Positions 23,524 to 31,272 of a stretch of 64,000 bases of DNA are shown piece after piece. The DNA lies in contig CAJPON010000001.1 in NCBI GenBank assembly GCA_905372275.1, forward strand, positions 1 through 64,000, given 5' to 3'. Every line of letters starts with the position of its first letter. Position 1 is the stretch's first letter. Under the pieces are notes generated by a model that worked only from the letters and a program-made list of their open reading frames with translations, did no database searches and was not told the DNA's origin. A program made the translations under genes and the position numbers. The DNA comes from Candidatus Saccharimonadota bacterium. GTDB lineage: Bacteria > Patescibacteriota > Saccharimonadia > Saccharimonadales > Saccharimonadaceae.

Positions 23524-24348
23524 ATGCCTGAAATTCCAACATTGCGACAAATTTACGAAAAACTCGGCTGCCAAGAAAAGACGGCTGGCGGAGTTTGCTG
23601 GTTTGAGTGTAATACTAGCGCTGATAAAGCGGTAATACTTTTTCACGGCGTGACTGGCGGCAAGATCGATATGGTGCCGCTAGCCGAGCGGTACGTTAAT
23701 TTTGGCTATGCGGTGTACGCGATAGATTTACCAGGGCATGGCGGGTCGGTGCAACCGCCGCTGAACACTTACGATGATTTAGCTGATTGGCTTGCGGAAG
23801 ACTTGGTGCGGCTCGGACGGACGCCGGATTTGATTGTCAGCAACTCGTATTCTTCATCGATAGTTTATCATGCGCTGCGTACCGAAAAAATCCCGAAAAA
23901 TACCAAAGTCATTATGGCTTGCCCGACGCCAGATCAATCGCGGTTAGCTGATACCTTGCAGGTGCTTTCTAGCTATTTGCCCGAAAAGATTACCTGGGAA
24001 GCTTACAACTGTATGCTTGGACAGAAGATTCGGATGGCATGCGTTCTGAAGACCAAGCGCCAGCATGCCTGGCAATGGCTTGGCGAGTCTGAAAAATACA
24101 AAAAGTCCACTACGACGCTTAAAAAATCTAATGCATTGACGACGCTGCTATATCAGAAAAATCCTTATATTGAGGGCGTACCTAGCGATTATGATGTAAC
24201 TATTATAATTGGCGGCGAAGACAATATTATTACTCCAAAAACGCAGGGTATTATGAAGGATTTGCTGCCGACAGCGAAGTTTATAATTGATCCGGCTGCC
24301 GGCCATATCTTGCAGTTTGAAGCGGTAGACTCATATCCTGACGTTTAG
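23524..24348 (+). CDS. alpha/beta hydrolase, lysophospholipase-like
   Basis: 274 residues. The fold signs are VILFHGVTGGKIDM (oxyanion HG), then YAVYAIDLPGHGGS, then the nucleophile elbow IVSNSYSSSI, then an acid region GGEDNI and AAGHILQFE with the catalytic His. The elbow reads S-N-S-Y-S rather than the usual G-x-S-x-G, so both flanking glycines are serine or absent. The serine may still be active, but the elbow is atypical. It sits between GT4 genes, which suggests lipid or glycolipid turnover (inference). Leaderless start. Confidence 0.85.
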   Translation: MPEIPTLRQIYEKLGCQEKTAGGVCWFECNTSADKAVILFHGVTGGKIDMVPLAERYVNFGYAVYAIDLPGHGGSVQPPLNTYDDLADWLAEDLVRLGRTPDLIVSNSYSSSIVYHALRTEKIPKNTKVIMACPTPDQSRLADTLQVLSSYLPEKITWEAYNCMLGQKIRMACVLKTKRQHAWQWLGESEKYKKSTTTLKKSNALTTLLYQKNPYIEGVPSDYDVTIIIGGEDNIITPKTQGIMKDLLPTAKFIIDPAAGHILQFEAVDSYPDV

Positions 24349-24367
24349 CGTAGTTAGCGCGCCATGG

Positions 24368-24373
24368 TATAAT
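24368..24373 (+). promoter_or_regulatory. -10 element of the GT4 gene at 24385
   Basis: TATAAT, 11 nt before the ATG. No ribosome site fits between. Confidence 0.55.
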
Positions 24374-24384
24374 AGGAATTAGTT

Positions 24385-25647
24385 ATGAGAATCGCTTTTT
24401 TTATTGACGATTACCTGCCATCGGTGCATGGCGTGGCAACATCGACTTTGAATTATAAGCAGGCTTTGGAGTCGCTTGGGCATGAGGTTTTTGTGGTAGC
24501 GCCAAAATGCGAAGGCTACGAAGACCACGACGATCACGTCATTCGCTTGCCGTCAGCCAAGAATTATGTTTTTGATAAGCGTGAAATGGCGGTTATTTAC
24601 CCTGGCCTAGCCAGGAAGCTTGATGAATACCAGTTCGATATCGTGCATAGCCAAATGCAATTTTATATGGGCGTACTGGCGCATAGCGTTGCTAAGCGGC
24701 AGAATATACCGCATGTGACGACCATTCACACGCTTTATGTTGAATTAGTTAATGATTATCCGTTTATGGTGACTTCCGGCTTGATTGCGGCGACAGCGGC
24801 GTTTCCAGTAGTGCTGCGAACAAGACCGATTTTGCCGAAAGCCTCGCGCGAGCAGCTGCGTTCAATGAGCAAAAGTACTATCAAAGACATCATGTCGCGC
24901 CAGGGCTGGCGGCTGATGGCGGCGTTTGCTAATAAGTGCGATGCTTGTATTGCGCCGTCGAGACACCTTGAACGGATGCTGATCGAAGATGGCGGCTTGA
25001 CGGTGCCATGCTACGTTTTCCCGAACGGTATCGACACCAAACGCTATAAGAAAGCGTCGGCGGCTGATTCGCCGATTGAAAAGCGTCCGGGTGAAAAGTT
25101 TATCATTTCGGTGGCGCGGCTAAGCCCAGAGAAGCGCCAGCGGACTTTGATTGAGGCTATGCCGCATATCCGCGATAAAAAAGTCAAGCTGGTCTTGGTT
25201 GGCGGCGGCCCGTATGAAGAGGAGCTTAGGCAGCGCGTTGAGGAGTTGGGCGTCGGCGATCGAGTAATTTTCGCTGGTATGCGTTCGGGCGACGAGGTAG
25301 CGGCGATGCTCAAGCAAGCTGATGTGTTCTCGCTGGCGTCGTATCATTTTGACAACCAGCCAATGACTTTCTTGGAGGCGGCGGCTAGCGGTTTGCCGAT
25401 TGTTTACTGCGACGAACGAATGACCGAGGCTTTGACTGAGCGCAACGCTGTCTTGACTGAAGGTATTGAGGGCGAAGATTTCGCAAAAGTATTTAATGAT
25501 TTGTTCGCGCACCCAGAGAAAATCGAGGAGTTGTCGCGCGGCGCGTTGAGCGTTGCCAAGAAGTTTGATTCGACGGCGATGGCTAAAAAGATGGTTGAAT
25601 TATACGAAAGTTTAATTTCATCACATCAAGTACTTGAAGAAGAATAG
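24385..25647 (+). CDS. GT4 glycosyltransferase, glycosyl-diacylglycerol synthase-like
   Basis: 420 residues. The N-terminal domain MRIAFFIDDYLPSVHGVATS has the SVHGV turn typical of alpha-monoglucosyldiacylglycerol synthases. The acceptor domain holds a hydrophobic/basic stretch (about 125-175) that could sit on the membrane. The donor domain shows ISVARLSPEKRQRTLIEA, VGGGPYEEEL and FDNQPMTFLEAAASGLPIVY, with the EX7E pair. A role in making membrane glycolipid fits the context of two other GT4 genes and a lipase-like protein, but substrate specificity is inferred. Confidence 0.88.
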   Translation: MRIAFFIDDYLPSVHGVATSTLNYKQALESLGHEVFVVAPKCEGYEDHDDHVIRLPSAKNYVFDKREMAVIYPGLARKLDEYQFDIVHSQMQFYMGVLAHSVAKRQNIPHVTTIHTLYVELVNDYPFMVTSGLIAATAAFPVVLRTRPILPKASREQLRSMSKSTIKDIMSRQGWRLMAAFANKCDACIAPSRHLERMLIEDGGLTVPCYVFPNGIDTKRYKKASAADSPIEKRPGEKFIISVARLSPEKRQRTLIEAMPHIRDKKVKLVLVGGGPYEEELRQRVEELGVGDRVIFAGMRSGDEVAAMLKQADVFSLASYHFDNQPMTFLEAAASGLPIVYCDERMTEALTERNAVLTEGIEGEDFAKVFNDLFAHPEKIEELSRGALSVAKKFDSTAMAKKMVELYESLISSHQVLEEE

Positions 25648-25686
25648 TGGCGGTTCAGGGCGCGAGACTCGGTGTATTCGGCGCAG

Positions 25687-26172
25687 CTAAAATTTGCGCA
25701 AAATACGGCTGTGTTCGCGTTCTAGATCGCGCTGTTTGATAGCTTGGCGTTTGTCGTAGCGTTTCTTGCCCTTGCCTAGAGCGATGACTAATTTGATGTA
25801 GCGTCCGCTAGTAAGCAGCTTGGTTGGAACGATAGTGAAGCCTTCTTTTTTGCGAGCAGCTAATTGGTCGATTTGGCGGCGGCTGGCTAGCAATTTGCGT
25901 ACACTGGTGTCGACAGTTCGCGCATTTGGTGTGCCGCGTTCGTTCTGCCGCAAGCTGAAACTAGCGTTGTTCAGCCACAATTCGCCGCCGCGTATCGTGA
26001 CATACGAGCCTTTGAGTTGGACGTGGCCTTCCCTGGCGGCTCGCACTTCAAGCCCGGTTAAACTAAGCCCAGCCACGATCTCGTCGCCCAGTTCATAATC
26101 AAACCGTGCTCGACGGTTAACAATCGTTTGAGTAGCTAGCTTTTTTGTCTTAGCGCTAGATTTCTTAGACAT
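25687..26172 (-). CDS. smpB: SsrA-binding protein
   Basis: 161 residues, the normal length. The hallmark NRRARFDYEL opens the fold, LEVRAAREGHVQLKGSYV follows, and the C-terminal tail is basic (GKKRYDKRQAIKQRDLEREH). It escorts tmRNA to stalled ribosomes for trans-translation. The tmRNA gene itself was not found in this window. Leaderless start. Confidence 0.96.
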   Translation of the reverse strand: MSKKSSAKTKKLATQTIVNRRARFDYELGDEIVAGLSLTGLEVRAAREGHVQLKGSYVTIRGGELWLNNASFSLRQNERGTPNARTVDTSVRKLLASRRQIDQLAARKKEGFTIVPTKLLTSGRYIKLVIALGKGKKRYDKRQAIKQRDLEREHSRILRKF

Positions 26173-26178
26173 ATGTTA

Positions 26179-26184
26179 ATTATA
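26179..26184 (-). promoter_or_regulatory. -10 element of smpB
   Basis: TATAAT, 6 nt before the ATG at 26172. Confidence 0.65.
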
Positions 26185-26253
26185 ACAGGTTTAATACTTA
26201 TATTATACAATATTTATGATAAAAATGCAATAGTGCTCGGGGTTGCTCTCTGT

Positions 26254-26259
26254 TACAAT
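26254..26259 (+). promoter_or_regulatory. -10 element of the ABC-F gene
   Basis: TACAAT, 7 nt before the ATG at 26267. An ATG at 26263 in another frame meets a stop after three codons. Confidence 0.6.
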
Positions 26260-26266
26260 AGAATGA

Positions 26267-27997
26267 ATGATAGCTGATGTTCACATTACCGATAAAAGTT
26301 TTGGCGATAAGCAGTTGATGAGCGAAGTTAAATTCAGCGTCAATGACGGCGAGAAAGTTGGGCTGATTGGTCGCAATGGCGTTGGCAAATCGACGCTATT
26401 TGGCATGTTGGCGGGAGCGGATAGCGACTATAGAGGGTCAGTTGTTTTCCGGCGCGGCAGCACGATTGTAGCGACGGCGCAGGAACACCATAGTTTGGGT
26501 GATATTACAGTGCTAGAATATATCCTGTGCGGGCTGCCGGAATATGTGCGGCTGCGGCACATTTTGACGACTTATCCAGCGACGATGGGTAGCGATATGC
26601 GCAAGATCGAGGAGTACAGCCAGGCGTTGGAGCGCTTTGGACAGAAGGATTTTTATCGCGTTGAAGAATTGGTGGCTGAGGAATTGAAAAATTTCCAGAT
26701 GGAAGGTTTTGGCGAGCGCCAATTGACGGCTTTGAGCGGCGGGCAGAAACGCTTGGTCGAAGTTGTGAAAATCATGCATGCGCAAGCGGATCTAGCATTG
26801 ATTGACGAGCCGACTAATCATATGGATTATGTTGCCAAGAAGCAGTTTATCGATTGGATGAAAAGCGCTCGCCAAGCGATGTTGATCATCACTCATGACC
26901 GCGATGTGCTGGCAGAGGTTGATCGAATTGTTGAGCTGCGCGATGGCGCATCAGTGAGTTATCGCGGCAATTATGATGATTATTTGCGTCAAAATGCTTC
27001 AGCGACAGGCAATGCCATGCAGGATTATGAGCAAACCGAACGGCGGATTGCTAATTTGCGCGACAAAGTTCTGCAATTTCGCCGCCTGAAAGAAAAAGCC
27101 CGCGATCCTGGCACGATTGCGCAATTCAAGCGGCGCGAGAACCAAGCGGCGGCCGAGCTAGAGAAACTGGAGAAAATCGACAAGCCGACTTTTTGGATTG
27201 ACAGAGAGAATGTGGCGCAATTGGATTATAAAGTGGCTGATCGCTATCAAAAATTCAAAGCTCGCAATATTCGTTTGAATATGCGAGACGGCGCTATGCG
27301 TTCGCAGCGCAAGCTTGTCGAGGCTCGCGATTTGGCGCTAGGTTTCGATGAGCGGATTTTGTTTGAAGGTGTTAATATCGATTTACGCGAAGGCGAAGCT
27401 ATTGAACTGCGCGGACGTAATGGTGCTGGCAAGACGACGTTGATTCGAGCGTTGATGGCAAACGTGTCTTCTAGCGCCGCTTCCTCTGGCCGGCTTCGTA
27501 AAACGGCTCAAGTCCCGCCCCAGCTAACTCAGGCTTTGATTAAGAATACTGTTCAATTTGCCCCAATCGTTTACGCGGGCTCTCTCTATCTCGATCCGCA
27601 AATTCGCGTTGGTATTTATGAACAAGAGATAGCGGCAACTTATCTGAACTTGCCGCTGGCGCGAGCGATTGAGCAGATGTATCTCGATCGCGGGCTGAAA
27701 ATTAATGATACCAAAATCCGCCAGCTGATGGGCGATTATCTTTTTGTTGAGAGCGACGGCGCGGTGCCCTTGGCTAGCTTGAGCGGCGGGCAAAAAGCTC
27801 GGTTTCAGCTCATTAGTATGCTAGCAAATGAGCCGCAATTGCTCATTCTGGACGAGCCGACCAACCACCTGGATTTGCCTTCAATTGAGGAACTGGAAGC
27901 GGCGCTCGAGCGCTACGCTGGCGCAATTTTGTATGTTAGCCACGACGATTATTTCCGGCGCAAAATCGGCGGTTCGGTTGTTCAGATTGGCAGTTAG
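26267..27997 (+). CDS. ABC-F family ATPase
   Basis: 576 residues with two ATP-binding cassettes and no membrane segments. Cassette 1 has GRNGVGKST, LSGGQKRLVEV and LIDEPTNHMD. Cassette 2 has GRNGAGKTT, LSGGQKARFQ and LDEPTNHLDL. The linker (about 245-345) is helical and charged, as in the P-site tRNA interaction motif of translation factors. ABC-F proteins act on the ribosome, and some protect it from antibiotics. Which subfamily this is cannot be told by eye. Cassette 2 carries an insert of about 60 residues after Walker A (GRLRKTAQVPPQL onward). Confidence 0.93.
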   Translation: MIADVHITDKSFGDKQLMSEVKFSVNDGEKVGLIGRNGVGKSTLFGMLAGADSDYRGSVVFRRGSTIVATAQEHHSLGDITVLEYILCGLPEYVRLRHILTTYPATMGSDMRKIEEYSQALERFGQKDFYRVEELVAEELKNFQMEGFGERQLTALSGGQKRLVEVVKIMHAQADLALIDEPTNHMDYVAKKQFIDWMKSARQAMLIITHDRDVLAEVDRIVELRDGASVSYRGNYDDYLRQNASATGNAMQDYEQTERRIANLRDKVLQFRRLKEKARDPGTIAQFKRRENQAAAELEKLEKIDKPTFWIDRENVAQLDYKVADRYQKFKARNIRLNMRDGAMRSQRKLVEARDLALGFDERILFEGVNIDLREGEAIELRGRNGAGKTTLIRALMANVSSSAASSGRLRKTAQVPPQLTQALIKNTVQFAPIVYAGSLYLDPQIRVGIYEQEIAATYLNLPLARAIEQMYLDRGLKINDTKIRQLMGDYLFVESDGAVPLASLSGGQKARFQLISMLANEPQLLILDEPTNHLDLPSIEELEAALERYAGAILYVSHDDYFRRKIGGSVVQIGS

Positions 27998-28069
27998 CGG
28001 ACTGCTTTTCCTAAACGCGCTCTTGTTTTGGTACGGCACGTATCAGGGCTAGGACGTATTTACGTAAAA

Positions 28070-28843
28070 TTAATTTGAATAATCGCCGCCTGTAACATTG
28101 AAGTACTCTTCGAGAGTTTTGATCTCACGCTTGTTCATGTCTTGAGCGGTTTCGCGGCCGACGTAACGCCAGTGCCAAGCTTCGACGACATAGCCGGTGA
28201 TATTTTTGGCGTTGTCAGGATAGCGCTGGATGAAACCGTACTCGGCGGCGTGCTCGGCCAGCCACTTATATGTTGGCGTAGTGGCGAAGCACTGCAGGAC
28301 GCAATTATCAGCCTTGAGGTCGACAGCTAAGCCAGTTTGATGTTCGCTGCAACCTGGCCGGGCGCTAGCGGAGTCGGCTTCTTTTTGGTTGCTGTGTTTG
28401 ACCCAATAATTATAAGTTTCGACTTGGTCGTTGTAAGATCGGTAGCCGCTAGTCGAGGCTAACGGCATTTTTGCTTGCGTGGCGGCAGTTTTCATGGCGT
28501 TATATTGGGCAGCGGCCTCTTTGCGCAAGGATATCCCCTTTTCGATAGGCGCCAAATCATTCGGCTGCCAAGTTTTTGGCTCGAAGCAGTGCTTTTTGTT
28601 AATAACAATGATCGTGCTGTTGTAGTCTTTTAAGACTTTTTTGCGGAGGGCGGCTTTTTCGGCCCAGGCTTTTTGCTGGGCGGCAGCGAGCTTGTCGGCG
28701 GTTTCCTGCTCTTTGGCCTTGATGTCTTTAGCGGTTTTGTAATAATCTAGCCCAGTAAAAGTAGCCAAACCTAGTATTGCTGAAAAAGTTAGCGTGATTA
28801 AAAGCACGCTAAACTTATGCCTATTCAAAAATTCACCCTTCAT
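28070..28843 (-). CDS. VanY-type D,D-carboxypeptidase, membrane anchored
   Basis: 257 residues. One N-terminal transmembrane anchor (about 12-34), a coiled-coil linker (35-75), then the LAS/VanY metallopeptidase domain. Zinc ligands are visible in SEHQTGLAVDL (His and Asp) and EAWHWRYVG (His). SGYRSYNDQVETYNYW is the usual upstream motif. The enzyme trims the terminal D-alanine of peptidoglycan stem peptides outside the membrane. TAGAAT lies 8 nt before the ATG. Confidence 0.93.
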   Translation of the reverse strand: MKGEFLNRHKFSVLLITLTFSAILGLATFTGLDYYKTAKDIKAKEQETADKLAAAQQKAWAEKAALRKKVLKDYNSTIIVINKKHCFEPKTWQPNDLAPIEKGISLRKEAAAQYNAMKTAATQAKMPLASTSGYRSYNDQVETYNYWVKHSNQKEADSASARPGCSEHQTGLAVDLKADNCVLQCFATTPTYKWLAEHAAEYGFIQRYPDNAKNITGYVVEAWHWRYVGRETAQDMNKREIKTLEEYFNVTGGDYSN

Positions 28844-28851
28844 AACTTATG

Positions 28852-28857
28852 ATTCTA
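28852..28857 (-). promoter_or_regulatory. -10 element of the VanY-type gene
   Basis: TAGAAT, 8 nt before the ATG at 28843. Confidence 0.5.
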
Positions 28858-28909
28858 TTCTATCACAGTTAAGCGCTGGCAGTATAGAAAATCTTTGCAA
28901 GTTAATTGG

Positions 28910-29374
28910 TTAAAGCCGTGATGATGGTCGAGTAGTATCAATGATGCTGCGTCTATATTTTCCTATAGCAACACCGCCGCCAGCAAAAGCTAAAGCGACG
29001 AGCGTATATACGACTTTGATGATAAACGTGGCGCTATAGTAGTTGCCACAGTAGTTGCGTAGCGTAAAATACCATCCTAATCCAGCAAGGATGAGAATCG
29101 CTCCTGTTGTGCGCCATGAACGGTATTTCATACCAAATGAAACCAAGTAAGACCCCAGCCCAAAAAGCACAAGAAACAAAACAGTATTTATTGCGCAGAC
29201 AGGCAAGTCAAGATACATATCGGACGATTTAAGACCGATTTGGATATATATGGGAAACTCTTGGACGACCGCCGGGTCTTGCTTAACCGGAGTCAGCAGC
29301 CAGCCTAGGAAACCAGATTGATGAATAACATTCCAGTCTGGCGAGTGAGCAAAGAAACGAAAACAATTATACAT
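28910..29374 (-). CDS. membrane protein of unknown function
   Basis: 154 residues from the ATG at 29374, preferred because GGAG sits 5 nt upstream and because the longer frame would run into the tRNA-Pro terminator. Three predicted transmembrane segments (about 60-80, 88-106, 115-137) follow a 50-residue N-terminal part with aromatic residues and one Cys. A Cys-x-N-x-x-x motif (RNYCGNYYSAT) lies between helices 2 and 3. It vaguely recalls disulfide-exchange or VKOR-like membrane proteins, but there is no CxxC. Family unknown. Confidence 0.65.
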   Translation of the reverse strand: MYNCFRFFAHSPDWNVIHQSGFLGWLLTPVKQDPAVVQEFPIYIQIGLKSSDMYLDLPVCAINTVLFLVLFGLGSYLVSFGMKYRSWRTTGAILILAGLGWYFTLRNYCGNYYSATFIIKVVYTLVALAFAGGGVAIGKYRRSIIDTTRPSSRL

Positions 29375-29428
29375 CTCGTCTCCAACTATAGCACTGCTGA
29401 GTGATGCGGAGCAAGTATAAGGCAAACA

Positions 29429-29463
29429 AAACCCGCGCCACGGGTTCACCATGACGCGGGTTT
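29429..29463 (-). terminator. terminator downstream of tRNA-Pro
   Basis: AAACCCGCG pairs perfectly with CGCGGGTTT. On the minus strand it is followed by TTTTGTTTG. It ends the rplK/tRNA-Pro transcript. Confidence 0.8.
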
Positions 29464-29477
29464 GAGTACGGGCTTAA

Positions 29478-29554
29478 TGGTCGGGGTGACTGGATTTGAA
29501 CCAGCGACCTCACCGTCCCGAACGGTGCGCGCTACCAAGCTGCGCCACACCCCG
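29478..29554 (-). tRNA. tRNA-Pro (CGG)
   Basis: The acceptor CGGGGTG pairs with CACCCCG, discriminator A, encoded CCA. The anticodon arm CACCG-TTCGGGA-CGGTG gives CGG. It sits 48 bp after rplK, where rplA is usually found. Confidence 0.93.
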
Positions 29555-29602
29555 ACACTTAGCCTATTATATCCTAGGCGCCGGAGTGTGTAAACTATTT
29601 AG

Positions 29603-30028
29603 TTAGTCAACAACCTCTACGCCCATACTGCGAGCGGTACCAGCAACTACCTTGACGGCGCCATCTAAGTCAATAGCATTGAGTTGATCCATCTTGGTCT
29701 TGGCGATTTCTTCTAGCTGGGCGCGAGTGATTTTACCGACTTTATCGACGTGCGGCTTGCCGCTGCCCTTTTGGATGCCGATAGCACTGCGGATCATGTC
29801 GTCGACCGGCTGACCCAAGCAGTTCCAGGTGAAAGTGCGGTCTTCGTAGACTTGAATGTGTACGATGACATCTTTGCCCATCATGCCTTTGGTGGCTTCG
29901 TTGAATGGATTGATAAAGTCCATCATGTTCAAGCCCCACTGGCCAAGTGTTGAACCGACCGGAGGTCCGGCAGTTGCTCGGCCAGCCGGAATACGTAACT
30001 TCAAGTTACCGATAATTTTCTTTGCCAT
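29603..30028 (-). CDS. rplK: 50S ribosomal protein L11
   Basis: 141 residues, standard length. The N-terminal domain has LRIPAGRATAGPPVGSTLGQ with the flexible proline-rich hinge, and the C-terminal rRNA-binding domain ends GTARSMGVEVVD. It binds the GTPase-associated region of 23S rRNA. AAAGGA precedes the ATG. In most bacteria rplA follows directly. Here tRNA-Pro and a terminator follow instead. Confidence 0.97.
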   Translation of the reverse strand: MAKKIIGNLKLRIPAGRATAGPPVGSTLGQWGLNMMDFINPFNEATKGMMGKDVIVHIQVYEDRTFTWNCLGQPVDDMIRSAIGIQKGSGKPHVDKVGKITRAQLEEIAKTKMDQLNAIDLDGAVKVVAGTARSMGVEVVD

Positions 30029-30185
30029 AATTTTCCTTTACTAAATATATTGAGAAGCTGATATTTAGTGCGTAACTGCTATAGTATAGCGTGTTTTACG
30101 AGATTACGCAAGCTAAAGCTCGGCGAGTTGTACGGTTTTGCAGGGCGGCAACTCTCTTGCTGTGATAAGAATTTTGCTTGGCGGC

Positions 30186-30734
30186 CTAGACTTTTTTGAC
30201 CTGCAAAGCGTCAAGCTCAACTGGCGTGTCGCGGCCGAACATGCTGACCATGATTTTGAGAGTGCCTTTGGCTGAGTCGATTTCGCTGACGGTGCCGTCG
30301 AAACCTTTGAAGGGCCCGTCGATGATATTAACTACTTCTCCTTCTGTGAAGTCGATTTGGTGTTTTGGATCCTCGATGTTCATACGCTTTTTAATTTTGG
30401 TAATTTCTGCTTCGGAAACTGGAGTTGGCGATGTGCCGCTGCCGACAAAGCCGGTAACGCCTGGCGTGTTGCGGACGATATACCAAGTTTCGTCGGTTAA
30501 TTTCATCTCGACCAAGACATAACCCTGAAAGATGATGGCATTGATGATTTTGCGCTTGCCATTTTTGATTTGAACTTGCTTTTCTTTCGGCACAATGGCG
30601 TCAAAAATTTTATCAGCCATGTCGATAGTTTGAGCGCGCTGACGGATACTTTCAGCGACTTTTTCCTCGTAGCCGCTGTAAGTATGGATGGCATACCATT
30701 GCCGCGAGCTGTCATAACGATTTGATTTTGCCAT
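30186..30734 (-). CDS. nusG: transcription termination/antitermination factor NusG
   Basis: 182 residues. The NGN domain opens RQWYAIHTYSGYEEKVAESI and the KOW domain has DFTEGEVVNIIDGPFKGFDG near the C-terminus. It binds RNA polymerase and couples it to Rho or the ribosome. AAAGGA precedes the ATG. secE lies 10 bp upstream and rplK 157 bp downstream, the classical order. Confidence 0.97.
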   Translation of the reverse strand: MAKSNRYDSSRQWYAIHTYSGYEEKVAESIRQRAQTIDMADKIFDAIVPKEKQVQIKNGKRKIINAIIFQGYVLVEMKLTDETWYIVRNTPGVTGFVGSGTSPTPVSEAEITKIKKRMNIEDPKHQIDFTEGEVVNIIDGPFKGFDGTVSEIDSAKGTLKIMVSMFGRDTPVELDALQVKKV

Positions 30735-30744
30735 AAAATCCTTT

Positions 30745-31164
30745 CTACTTTGTTCCCATGATTAGTTTGAATAGCCAAGCGAAGCCATAATCCAGCAAGA
30801 TAATGACCAGAAACAGCGCTGCGGTGAAAACGATCAGCGCGCCAACCATACCCCAGGTCGAACGGCGATCTGGCCAGCGGACTTGCTTGATTTCTTGCCA
30901 GGCGCCGCGGAAATAGCCAGCGATAGCGTTGAGCGGATTGCGGCGGCTTTTTGAGTTTTTTGATTTGCTGGCGGTTTTGGTTTTGGCGCCAGACGGCCTA
31001 GTGGTCTTGGTGCTAGATTTTTCGGTTTGCGCGCGGCCAGCTAGTTCTTTGGCAGTCGCTAGGATACTCGGCTTTTTTGGCTTTGCAGCTTTGTCGCCGG
31101 CAGTAATGCGAGTGATGCGGTTTTGTGATTTTTGCTTTGATTTACCTTTTGCGGATTTTGCCAC
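30745..31164 (-). CDS. secE: preprotein translocase subunit SecE with basic extension
   Basis: 139 residues from a GTG at 31164, which has GGGAGGAA 8 nt upstream. The C-terminal 60 residues are a typical SecE: amphipathic GYFRGAWQEIKQVRWPDRRS, then one transmembrane helix (about 107-130). The first 75 residues are an added Lys/Ala/Ser/Thr-rich stretch (KSAKGKSKQKSQNR), likely disordered and able to bind nucleic acid or the ribosome. SecE clamps SecY in the translocon. Confidence 0.93.
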   Translation of the reverse strand: MAKSAKGKSKQKSQNRITRITAGDKAAKPKKPSILATAKELAGRAQTEKSSTKTTRPSGAKTKTASKSKNSKSRRNPLNAIAGYFRGAWQEIKQVRWPDRRSTWGMVGALIVFTAALFLVIILLDYGFAWLFKLIMGTK

Positions 31165-31272
31165 GATAGTGTTTCCTCCCAAATTAAATAGCCTGGTATG
31201 TCCCAGACTGTCAAGCTTATTATACGACTGCCGAGCGAAAATAGCAAGCGATTTCGCGTATTTTCTAAAGCG

